From Verrucomicrobia bacterium UBA3063 (GTDB lineage Bacteria; Verrucomicrobiota; Verrucomicrobiia; Methylacidiphilales; Verrucolacustridaceae), in NCBI GenBank assembly GCA_002366885.1, contig DFCD01000119.1, positions 1-15,103 on the forward strand: DNA of 15,103 bases, given 5' to 3'. This document shows positions 7,324 to 14,037 of this stretch, piece after piece (the stretch's first letter is position 1; every line of letters starts with the position of its first letter). Under the pieces are notes generated by a model that was not told where the DNA came from, searched no databases, and worked only from the letters and a program-made list of their open reading frames with translations. A program made the translations under genes and the position numbers.

Positions 7324-7758
7324 ATGAAAGAAGCTTACACGGACAGATTTGAGTTCTCCCTGGACGACAAGGGTCGCGTTTCCGTGCCCGCCGAGTGGAG
7401 GGGAGAGGCTTTTGAAAAAAGATTTCTCGTCATGCCCTCGGAGGAGGGATGCCTTCGCGTTTACCCCGCCTCCTTTTTGGGGAGGCAACTGGAAAAACTA
7501 TCGGCGGAGGGGGCTACCTCGACGGATGTCCGGAGGAGAAGCCTCGAGAAATTGGCCAGCGTGATGCAGTCGGTCGAGCCCGACCAGCAGGGGCGAGTCA
7601 TGATCCGGGAAAAGTTCCGTCAGCACGCCGGCCTGAACCGCCAAGCCGTCCTTGTCGGTCGCCTCGACCATTTCGACATTTGGGAACCGCGGCGCTGGCA
7701 GAAGGTCGCGCCGCCGGCGCTCACTTTCGAGCAGTTGGCCAAGGAGGCCGGCCTATGA
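7324..7758 (+). CDS. mraZ: Transcriptional regulator MraZ
   Basis: DNA-binding regulator of the dcw cluster, found in the cytoplasm or nucleoid and forming ring oligomers in known cases. The protein has 144 residues, near the family's usual length. It shows the duplicated SpoVT/AbrB-like swapped-hairpin fold: first DxxxR motif DDKGR at 14-18 followed by VSVPAEW, second motif DQQGR at 87-91 followed by VMI. The C-terminal half ends with DIWEPRRWQK, typical of the family. The start codon follows a short AGG at 7318-7320 with only 3 bases between, so initiation may be weak; this fits low levels of a repressor. It is the first gene of the unit, and an operator-like array lies directly upstream. 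Its stop overlaps the next start (ATGA, 7755-7758). The codons for KEA near its end also form the Shine-Dalgarno of the following gene. Confidence 0.95.
   Translation: MKEAYTDRFEFSLDDKGRVSVPAEWRGEAFEKRFLVMPSEEGCLRVYPASFLGRQLEKLSAEGATSTDVRRRSLEKLASVMQSVEPDQQGRVMIREKFRQHAGLNRQAVLVGRLDHFDIWEPRRWQKVAPPALTFEQLAKEAGL
7741..7747 (+). promoter_or_regulatory. Strong Shine-Dalgarno of small gene A, inside mraZ
   Basis: AAGGAGG is a seven-base match to the anti-Shine-Dalgarno sequence, 7 bases before the ATG at 7755. It lies in mraZ coding sequence and decides that a gene starts at the mraZ stop. Confidence 0.75.
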
Positions 7759-7946
7759 TGATTCAGGTGGCGGCCACCCTGTCCGGGGGCTCCGCACGTC
7801 CCTGGCGCGTCCTGCCCGCCTCTGTTTTGTCCCCTTTCCATCCCCAAGCCTCCGAACGCCGGCGGAGGTTCCGCCGGGAGGTGGCGCGGCGATGGGATCT
7901 CCTTCATCTGGAGGAGGAAAGGAAACCAACCGGCCGCCGCGGCTGA
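7755..7946 (+). CDS. Small unrecognised dcw gene A (63 aa)
   Basis: I do not recognise this protein. It is 63 residues, strongly basic (RRRRFRREVARR at about 35-46), with a hydrophobic-polar N-terminal half (SARPWRVLPASVLSPFHP) and no membrane segment or signal. The start is supported by AAGGAGG 7 bases upstream and by the 4-bp ATGA overlap with mraZ, which implies translational coupling. A second ATG at 7758 directly follows the first. The charged helix-like C-terminal half could bind nucleic acid or membrane phospholipid head groups, but that is only inference from composition. In many bacteria rsmH directly follows mraZ, so this is an insertion in the usual order. A purine-rich run at 7910-7925 resembles a Shine-Dalgarno with no start after it. 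The alternative is that it is a leader-like ORF, or the first half of a frameshifted gene continuing into gene B. Confidence 0.6.
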   Translation: MMIQVAATLSGGSARPWRVLPASVLSPFHPQASERRRRFRREVARRWDLLHLEEERKPTGRRG

Positions 7947-8000
7947 ATCCGACGGGCGGGCCCGGGCGGCGCGCACGACGGATTTGGCGTGCGCGTCCCT

Positions 8001-8004
8001 GGAG
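8001..8004 (+). promoter_or_regulatory. Ribosome binding site of small gene B
   Basis: GGAG followed by an A-rich stretch lies 9 bases before the ATG at 8014. It favours this start over the in-frame TTG at 7984. Confidence 0.5.
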
Positions 8005-8013
8005 AAAAACAAC

Positions 8014-8193
8014 ATGGACTGGAAACAGATGATGCGAAGCAAGCTGGCCTTCGGATTTTCCTGCCGGAGGGACGAAACAGGGCGGGTGGAGGGTCACGGA
8101 ATCGTCAAACTTCCCAAACGAAACCCCTATGAGCTGATCGGCCTGCGTCGCCCGGTGCGTCGCGAGGTGCTCCGGCTCCGCCCGGCCGCCTGA
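8014..8193 (+). CDS. Small unrecognised dcw gene B (59 aa)
   Basis: I do not recognise this protein. It has 59 residues, is basic, and lacks a signal or membrane segment. Its middle (GRVEGHGIVKLPKRNPYELI) looks like a compact beta-strand region and its end is Arg-rich (RRPVRREVLRLRP). The ATG at 8014 has GGAG at 9 bases; the frame is also open upstream, with a possible TTG start at 7984. It begins 67 bp after gene A and ends 4 bp before the rsmH start, so rsmH translation may depend on it: the rsmH GTG has no good Shine-Dalgarno of its own. That dependence, and the packed position in an essential cluster, are the main arguments that it is real. Codon use is GC-rich like its neighbours. A chance ORF in GC-rich spacer DNA cannot be excluded without comparing related genomes. 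Confidence 0.5.
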   Translation: MDWKQMMRSKLAFGFSCRRDETGRVEGHGIVKLPKRNPYELIGLRRPVRREVLRLRPAA

Positions 8194-8197
8194 ACGG

Positions 8198-9112
8198 GTG
8201 GAACACCTCCCCGTCCTCCTTTCCGAGATCATGGAGATGCTCCAGCCCGCCCCCGGACGCACGGTGATCGACGCGACCTTTGGTCGCGGCGGCCACACCC
8301 GCGCCCTGCTGGGACGGGGGGCCCGGGTGATCGCGCTGGATGTGGATCCGGAGGCTCAGGCCGAGGCGGAAACACTGTCCCGCGAGGCCGGCGCCGAAAA
8401 ATTCCGCTTCGTCCGGAAAAACTTCGGCCACCTCGAAGAAATCGCCGCAGAGGAGGGGCCCGTCGACGGTTTGCTCCTCGACCTCGGCCTCTCCTCCCCG
8501 CAACTGGACCGCGGGGAACGCGGTTTCAGCTTCCAGCAGGCCGGCCCTCTCGACATGCGCATGGATCCGTCCCGGGGTGAATCCGCCGCGGAACTGGTCA
8601 ACCGCCTGTCCGAGCCCGAACTGCGGCAACTGCTCCGCGACGGCGGCGAGGACCGTGATCCCGGCCGGATTGCCCGCGCCATTGTCCGCTCCCGCCCGCT
8701 CCGCACCACCCTCGACCTTGCCCAAGCCGTCCTCCGCGCCACCCGGGCTCCCCGGCCTGGGGCCAAACATCCCGCCACCCGAACCTTTCTCGCCATCCGC
8801 CGTGCGGTGAACCGGGAAGGGGAGATGCTCGAGAAGGCTTTGGCTGTCGTTCCCCGGGTCCTCAAGCCGGGCGGCCGTCTGGCGGTGCTGACCTACCAGT
8901 CCCTCGAGGATCGGGTCGTGAAAAACTGGATCCGGGATCATGCCGAGGAGGAAAAACGCCAGCCGGGCATGGCCTTCGGGCAACCGAACCCGCAGCGTTG
9001 GGTCCGATCCCTCGGAGAGGCGGTGCCTTCCGAGACCGAGGTGGCCGCCAACCCCCGTGCCCGCAGCGCGCGGCTTCGTGGGGCCGAGCGGACCGGGGAG
9101 GCGTTCCGATGA
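8198..9112 (+). CDS. rsmH: 16S rRNA (cytosine-1402-N4)-methyltransferase RsmH
   Basis: SAM-dependent enzyme (formerly MraW) that methylates N4 of C1402 in the ribosomal P site of 16S rRNA. The 304 residues match the family length. The start HLPVLLSEIMEML is typical of the family's N-terminus, which fixes the GTG at 8198 as the start although no Shine-Dalgarno is visible. SAM-binding VIDATFGRGGHT is at about 23-34, and DLGLSSPQLDRGERGFSF at 95-112 precedes PLDMRMD. HPATRTFLAIRRAVNRE is at 191-207, LKPGGRLAVLTYQSLEDR at 222-239, and the C-terminal ANPRARSARLRGAER is canonical. The usual ISFHSLEDR reads LTYQSLEDR here, a mild variant. Initiation probably depends on coupling to small gene B, which ends 4 bp upstream. 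Its stop overlaps ftsL by ATGA. Confidence 0.96.
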   Translation: MEHLPVLLSEIMEMLQPAPGRTVIDATFGRGGHTRALLGRGARVIALDVDPEAQAEAETLSREAGAEKFRFVRKNFGHLEEIAAEEGPVDGLLLDLGLSSPQLDRGERGFSFQQAGPLDMRMDPSRGESAAELVNRLSEPELRQLLRDGGEDRDPGRIARAIVRSRPLRTTLDLAQAVLRATRAPRPGAKHPATRTFLAIRRAVNREGEMLEKALAVVPRVLKPGGRLAVLTYQSLEDRVVKNWIRDHAEEEKRQPGMAFGQPNPQRWVRSLGEAVPSETEVAANPRARSARLRGAERTGEAFR

Positions 9113-9462
9113 GCCGCAACCAGATCCGCCGCACCAACCGCGTCGGCGACACGCGTCTCGTTCTCATGCTGCTGGGAGCCGGCGTTCTCACCATGCTGGC
9201 CGTGATTTTTGCCCTGCTTCACGTCACCAACATCCGGGCCGCCACCGAACTCAAAAAAATGGAATCGGCCCATGCCCGGCTGGATGATCTCGTCAAATCC
9301 GCCCGCCTCCAGGCGGAGAAGCTGCGCTCCCCGCGCCACCTCTCCGAACGCTCTGCGGCCATGAACCTGGGGCTGGTCAGCGTCAGTCAACTCGAGGTGG
9401 TTGAGGCACCCCCCCGGCGGTTGTCCCCGACCACCGACCTTGCCCGTGAGGCCAGCCGATGA
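9109..9462 (+). CDS. ftsL: FtsL-like cell division protein
   Basis: Small bitopic divisome protein of 117 residues. FtsL forms a complex with FtsB and FtsQ and activates the FtsW/FtsI septal synthase. It has a basic cytoplasmic N-terminus (MSRNQIRRTNR), one membrane segment (about 17-39) and a periplasmic coiled-coil stretch (about 42-76, heptad-like Leu/Ala with charged residues). A conserved-looking LSERSAAMNLGLV, the FtsL-type alignment region, is at about 78-90. FtsL sequences are poorly conserved, so the name rests on topology, size and the position between rsmH and ftsI. The start is supported by GGGGAGG at 9094-9100, 8 bases before the ATG, and by the ATGA overlap with rsmH. Its own stop overlaps the ftsI start in the same way, favouring near-equal production of the two partner proteins. 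The tail after residue 98 is Pro/Arg-rich and probably disordered. Confidence 0.85.
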   Translation: MSRNQIRRTNRVGDTRLVLMLLGAGVLTMLAVIFALLHVTNIRAATELKKMESAHARLDDLVKSARLQAEKLRSPRHLSERSAAMNLGLVSVSQLEVVEAPPRRLSPTTDLAREASR

Positions 9463-11201
9463 ATCCGCGGCGAAGGATCGTTTTTGTCACCGTGGCCCTG
9501 GCGGCCGCCTTCACGGCTGTTTCCGTCCGCCTGGTCTGCATCCAGCTGGTGAAACAACAGGAATACCGGGAAAAAGCCATCCGCAACCACACCAGCGCCG
9601 AGCCCATCCCGGCACAGCGGGGATCGATTCTCGATGCCGGCGGCCGGGTGCTCGCCCAAAGCGTGCCGAGCATTGAGGTCCGTCTGGATGGCAAAATCCT
9701 GTCCGAACGGCCGCAGGAACTTCCCCGGCTTGCCTCCCTCCTGGGCGTTTCCGCCGAGTGGCTCAAGGGGCAAAGCGATGCCGAGAACCGTTACAAAAAG
9801 ATCCTCGAGGGGGTTGGCGCCGAGCTGGAGGGGAAATTGCGTGAGGCCGGACTCCGCTCCATCCGCATGGAAAGGAAAACCGTCCGGGATTATCCCAACG
9901 GTCTGGAGACCGCGCAAATTCTCGGCTTCGTCAACATGCGCGACCAGGAGGTCGGCTCCGGCCGGACGGTCAGCTTCGAGGTAGGCGAGACGGGGGTGGA
10001 AAGGTCCATGGACCGGTATCTCAAGGGGGTTCCCGGGGAGCGTCGCGTCATCCGGGACGCCCGCCGCCGGGAAATCCCCTACTTCCGCCTTTCCGACCGG
10101 CCTGCCCGCGACGGCTACCACGTGGTCCTGACCATCGACCAAAGCATCCAGCACATCGTCGAGTGCGAGGCCGACCGGTTGGTCGAGAAGTATCAGCCCG
10201 AGAACCTTCACATCGTGGTTCTCCGGCCCGCCACCGGGGAAATTCTTGCGATGGCCAGCCGGCCTTCCTTCGATCCGAACCACCGCGAGACCTGCCAGCC
10301 CGAGGCCACCAAAGCGCGGGCGATCACGGATGCCTATGAGCCCGGCTCCACCTTCAAGCTGGTCACCCTAGCCGCGGGTCTGAACGAGAACCTCGCCGAT
10401 CTGAACACCACCTTCTTTTGCGAAAACGGCCAGATGATCATGGCAGGGAGGATCCTTAAGGACCACGAGGCCTACGGCCTCCTTCCGCTCCGCGAGGTGG
10501 TCGCGAAATCCAGCAACATCGGCATGGCCAAGCTGGCCGCGCTGCTGGGTGAGGAGAAGCTGTACGCCTATGCCCGGGTTTTCGGTTTCGGGGATCGCGC
10601 CCAAAAGGGCGAGGGTGCCTTGCCGGGGGAAACTGCCGGGCTCCTGCACCCGCTAAAAAAATGGAACAAGGTTTCGATGACGCGGGTTCCCATGGGTTAT
10701 GAGGTTGCTGTGACCAATCTTCAGATGGTCATGGCCTACGCCGCCGTGGCCAACGGGGGAAAAAGAATGGAACCGCGCCTGATCAAGGCGGTGGTGGACC
10801 GCGAGAACCGCATGGTCCTGCAGTTTCTTCCCAAGGTTGTCTGTCAGGTGGTCCGGCCCGAGGTCGCCAGGCAGGTGATGGAAGCGCTGAGGGGTGTGGT
10901 TTCGGATGAAGGTACGGCGGCGGAGGCGCAGGTTCCCGGGTTCGAGGTCGCGGGGAAAACCGGGACGGCCAAGAAGTACACGCCCGAGGGTTACGTCAAA
11001 AAATACCGCTCCTCCTTCATTGGGATTCTTCCGGCGGAAAACCCGGAGTTCCTCGTCTCCATCCTCGTGGATGACCCCAAGGGGAAAAAATATTACGGCG
11101 GCCAGGTCGCCGGTCCGGCCTTCCGGGAAATTGCCACCCATGTGGCCGAACAACTCAATCTCAACCGCACCACGGTGGTTGCCCGCAAGGAGACGCGATG
11201 A
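9459..11201 (+). CDS. ftsI: Septal peptidoglycan transpeptidase FtsI (PBP3, class B PBP)
   Basis: Inner-membrane transpeptidase that crosslinks septal peptidoglycan with FtsW; target of beta-lactams. The 580 residues comprise a short cytoplasmic N-terminus, one membrane anchor (about 7-28), the pedestal domain (with PAQRGSILDAGGRVLA at 51-66) and the catalytic domain. The three penicillin-binding motifs are intact: SxxK is STFK with active serine 297 and Lys300, SxN is SSN at 351-353, and KTGT is at 500-503. The preceding RAITDAYEPG is typical of FtsI and SpoVD proteins. There are no C-terminal PASTA domains, as in Gram-negative FtsI. The start overlaps the ftsL stop (ATGA), with GAGG at 9448-9451 as Shine-Dalgarno. 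The stop overlaps the murE start. Cluster position argues for division-specific FtsI rather than the elongation enzyme PBP2. Confidence 0.96.
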   Translation: MNPRRRIVFVTVALAAAFTAVSVRLVCIQLVKQQEYREKAIRNHTSAEPIPAQRGSILDAGGRVLAQSVPSIEVRLDGKILSERPQELPRLASLLGVSAEWLKGQSDAENRYKKILEGVGAELEGKLREAGLRSIRMERKTVRDYPNGLETAQILGFVNMRDQEVGSGRTVSFEVGETGVERSMDRYLKGVPGERRVIRDARRREIPYFRLSDRPARDGYHVVLTIDQSIQHIVECEADRLVEKYQPENLHIVVLRPATGEILAMASRPSFDPNHRETCQPEATKARAITDAYEPGSTFKLVTLAAGLNENLADLNTTFFCENGQMIMAGRILKDHEAYGLLPLREVVAKSSNIGMAKLAALLGEEKLYAYARVFGFGDRAQKGEGALPGETAGLLHPLKKWNKVSMTRVPMGYEVAVTNLQMVMAYAAVANGGKRMEPRLIKAVVDRENRMVLQFLPKVVCQVVRPEVARQVMEALRGVVSDEGTAAEAQVPGFEVAGKTGTAKKYTPEGYVKKYRSSFIGILPAENPEFLVSILVDDPKGKKYYGGQVAGPAFREIATHVAEQLNLNRTTVVARKETR

Positions 11202-12658
11202 AGCTCACCGAGGTGATGGACGGCGTGCCGGTCCGCTCCTGGGAGGGATCGCGGCAGGCCGAAGTCTCCTCGCTCGCCTATGATGCCCGCCGCGTCTCGC
11301 CCGGTTCCGTGTTCTGTACCTGGAAAGGCCACCAACGGGACGGTCACGCCTTTGTCCCCGACGCGCTTCAGCGCGGCGCCGTTGCCGTCGTCGCGGAAAG
11401 GCGCCTTGCCGATCTGCCCGTGCCGAACATCCGCGTGGAAAGCGGACGCCGCGCCCTCGGGCGGATGGCCGCGAATTTCTACGGACATCCCTCGCGGCAT
11501 CTTCAGGTCGTCGGCATCACCGGCACCAACGGAAAGACCTCCACCTCGATGCTTCTGCAGTCCCTGCTCGAAGCCGGCGGAATCCGTTGTGGACTGCTCG
11601 GCACGGTGGCGAACGACACCGGTCACGGGCGCATGCCTGCCAGCCACACCACCCCCGAGGCCCTGGATCTGCAGCAGCTTCTGGCGGAGATGAGGAAAAA
11701 CGGCTGCCGGGCCGCCTCCCTGGAGGTCAGTTCCCACGCACTCGACCAGGGACGAACCGAGGGAGTGGATTTTGCCGGCGCCGTCTTTACCAATCTCGGT
11801 CGCGACCATCTTGATTACCACCGGACGATGGAGGCCTATGAGCAGGCCAAGTCGGTTCTTTTCCGCGGACTCCGTCCCGGCGCGTTTGCCGCGGTCAATC
11901 TCGACGACCCGTGCGGCGTGCGGATGGCTGCGGCCTGCTGCCCTGGCGCCCGGATTCTCCGGTACGGGTTGGAGAAGGGGGATGTCCGTGTCGCCGACCT
12001 CAAGATGGGCATCCAGGGATCCTCCTTCCGCCTGGTCACACCGGAGGGGGAATTTCCCGCCACGCTTCCCTGGCTCGGGCGCTTTAATGTTTCCAACGCC
12101 CTGGCCGCCGCCTCGGCCGCCCTGCTTGCCGGGGTGCCCGGCGAAAAGATCGCCGCCACCCTCGGTCGGGCCCCCTCGGTGCCCGGCCGGATGGAGGCGG
12201 TGCCAGGCTCCGGCGAGATCACCGTGCTGGTGGATTACGCCCACACCGCGGATGCCATCGAGGCCGCCCTTGCCACGCTTCGTCCCATCACCCGGGGGTC
12301 CCTTTGGATCGTTGTCGGTGCGGGTGGCGACCGCGACAGGGGCAAGCGTCCCAAGATGGCCGCCGCCGCCGCCAGGCTGGCGGACCGCGTGATCCTTACT
12401 TCCGATAACCCCCGCAGCGAGGAGCCCGCGGAAATCCTTCGGGAAATGGCCGCCGGTCTGCCCAAGGGTGCGGCAGCCCAGAAGATCGAGAACCGGGCAG
12501 AGGCGATCCGCACGGCGGTCCGGTCTGCCGGCCCCGGGGATGTCGTCCTGGTCGCGGGCAAGGGGCATGAGGAAACCCAGGAGATCCGCGGCGAAAAGAT
12601 TCCTTTTTCCGACCGGCGCGAGGTGGAGAAGGCCCTGGCGGAAAGGAGTCGCGCGTGA
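11198..12658 (+). CDS. murE: UDP-MurNAc-tripeptide synthetase MurE, meso-diaminopimelate type
   Basis: Cytoplasmic ATP-dependent ligase adding the third stem-peptide residue to UDP-MurNAc-L-Ala-D-Glu. The 486 residues have the three Mur ligase domains: N-terminal UDP-binding (about 1-100), central ATPase (about 101-330) and C-terminal domain. The P-loop GITGTNGKTS is at 106-115, TTPE at 151-154, the EVSSH segment at 176-180, TNLGRDHLDYH at 198-208, and the likely carbamylated lysine at about 218. DNPR at 403-406, within TSDNPRSEEP, is the known signature for meso-diaminopimelate rather than lysine, so the cell wall is probably of the A1-gamma type. GKGHE at 454-458 is also canonical. The start has AAGGAG at 11187-11192 and overlaps the ftsI stop (ATGA). 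The stop overlaps the murF start (GTGA). Confidence 0.96.
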   Translation: MKLTEVMDGVPVRSWEGSRQAEVSSLAYDARRVSPGSVFCTWKGHQRDGHAFVPDALQRGAVAVVAERRLADLPVPNIRVESGRRALGRMAANFYGHPSRHLQVVGITGTNGKTSTSMLLQSLLEAGGIRCGLLGTVANDTGHGRMPASHTTPEALDLQQLLAEMRKNGCRAASLEVSSHALDQGRTEGVDFAGAVFTNLGRDHLDYHRTMEAYEQAKSVLFRGLRPGAFAAVNLDDPCGVRMAAACCPGARILRYGLEKGDVRVADLKMGIQGSSFRLVTPEGEFPATLPWLGRFNVSNALAAASAALLAGVPGEKIAATLGRAPSVPGRMEAVPGSGEITVLVDYAHTADAIEAALATLRPITRGSLWIVVGAGGDRDRGKRPKMAAAAARLADRVILTSDNPRSEEPAEILREMAAGLPKGAAAQKIENRAEAIRTAVRSAGPGDVVLVAGKGHEETQEIRGEKIPFSDRREVEKALAERSRA

Positions 12659-14034
12659 AGCCGCTCTCCCTTTCCACCCTTGCGGAACTGGCCGGCGCTA
12701 AAATCGTCCGCGGTTCCGGCGAGCGGGTGGCCTTCGGAGTCGCCATCGACAGCCGCACGGTCAAACCCGGTGAACTTTTCGTCGCCATCAAGGGTCCGAA
12801 ACACGACGGGCACGACCACGTGGCCGGTGCCGCCACCCGGGGCGCCCTGGCGGCGGTGGTTTCCCGCGAGGAGGTCGGGCAGGTGCCGACCGGCTTCGCT
12901 CTTCTTCTCGTCAAGGACACCCAGACCGCGCTGCAGCAGATGGCCCGCGGCTACCGCCGGCTGCTGTCCGTGCGGGTGGCCTCCGTCACCGGCAGCTCCG
13001 GCAAGAGCAGCACCAAGGAGATGCTGGCGGCGGTGCTCGGCGCCCTTGGTCCGGTTCATCGCACGCCCGGAAATCTCAACAATCACTTTGGGGTGCCCCT
13101 GACGCTTCTCGGGATCGGCGAGCAGGACCGCTGGGCGGTGGTGGAAATTGCCATGAATGCCCCCGGCGAAATCGGACCGCTCGCCGAACTGGCCGGCCCC
13201 GAAATCGGTCTCGTCACCAATATCGGCTGGGCCCATGTGGAGGGAACCGGATCCAGGGAAGCCACCTCCCGGGAAAAAGGCGCGCTCTACCGGGCCCTGC
13301 CGCCGACGGGGCTGGCGGTTTCCAATGCGGATGATCCTTTCGAGAAAAAAACCCTGGATGGTTGCCGTGCCCGCGTGGTGCGCGTGGGCACGGGGGAAAA
13401 AGTTGATTACCGCCTCGGTTCCATCCGGACCGATGGGGCGGATACCAGTTTTTCCCTGGAGGGGCCGAAGGGTCGCGCCGAGGTGAATCTTCCCGTGCCG
13501 GGACCGCACATGGCCATGAACGCGGCGATGGCCATGGCCGCCGGAATCGAGTTGGGAGTTGAACCGAAGGCCGCCGCGGAGGCCCTGAAAAAAATCCAAC
13601 TTCCCGGCGGTAGGGTTCGGCTGGAAAAACACGGCCAGGGTTGGCTGCTCGACGACACCTACAACGCGAATCCGGACAGCCTCGCGGCCGCTTTGGCCAC
13701 GCTGGAAAACCTTCCCGGCAAGGGCAGGGCGGTGGCTCTCCTCGGGGCGATGGCCGAGCTCGGATCTTTCAGCCGGATGCTGCACGAGGAGTCGGGATCC
13801 GCCGTGGCTCGCAGCCGGACCGGGCTCTGCTTGGCGGTGGGAGCGGATTCGAAATTCCTGATCGAAGCCGCCCGCAAGTCCCGGAAGGGCGAGTGGGCCC
13901 GCTGGTTCGCCAGTCGGGAAGAGCTTCTCCAGGCGTACCGGCGCGAAGCGAAATCCGACGACCGGATTTTGGTCAAGGGTAGCCGCTCCCAGCAGATGGA
14001 TCTCGTCGCCGCCGAACTGAGAAAAGAGAGCTGA
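12655..14034 (+). CDS. murF: UDP-MurNAc-pentapeptide synthetase MurF
   Basis: Cytoplasmic ATP-dependent ligase that adds D-Ala-D-Ala to UDP-MurNAc-tripeptide, making the pentapeptide used by MraY. The 459 residues fit the family. An N-terminal domain (about 1-105) contains AIDSRTVKPGELFVAIKG at 30-47. The P-loop is GSSGKSSTKE at 113-122, with Lys117; the usual third residue after Gly-Lys is Thr, and Ser here is a conservative change. TPGNLNNHFGVP is at 137-148, EIAMNAPGEI at 164-173, TNIGWAH at 188-194, DDTYNANPDS at 333-342, GAMAELG at 364-370 and VKGSRSQQM at 440-448. The GTG start at 12655 is chosen because it is preceded by GAAAGGAG (12641-12648) and overlaps the murE stop. The stop lies 3 bp before the mraY start. 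Confidence 0.95.
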   Translation: MKPLSLSTLAELAGAKIVRGSGERVAFGVAIDSRTVKPGELFVAIKGPKHDGHDHVAGAATRGALAAVVSREEVGQVPTGFALLLVKDTQTALQQMARGYRRLLSVRVASVTGSSGKSSTKEMLAAVLGALGPVHRTPGNLNNHFGVPLTLLGIGEQDRWAVVEIAMNAPGEIGPLAELAGPEIGLVTNIGWAHVEGTGSREATSREKGALYRALPPTGLAVSNADDPFEKKTLDGCRARVVRVGTGEKVDYRLGSIRTDGADTSFSLEGPKGRAEVNLPVPGPHMAMNAAMAMAAGIELGVEPKAAAEALKKIQLPGGRVRLEKHGQGWLLDDTYNANPDSLAAALATLENLPGKGRAVALLGAMAELGSFSRMLHEESGSAVARSRTGLCLAVGADSKFLIEAARKSRKGEWARWFASREELLQAYRREAKSDDRILVKGSRSQQMDLVAAELRKES

Positions 14035-14037
14035 GCC

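Noticed and set aside
7129..7488. Longer N-terminus for the TPR-like protein, starting at 7488
   Set aside because: It would run antisense through the mraZ promoter, operator and start of mraZ, and would bury the membrane anchor deep inside the protein.
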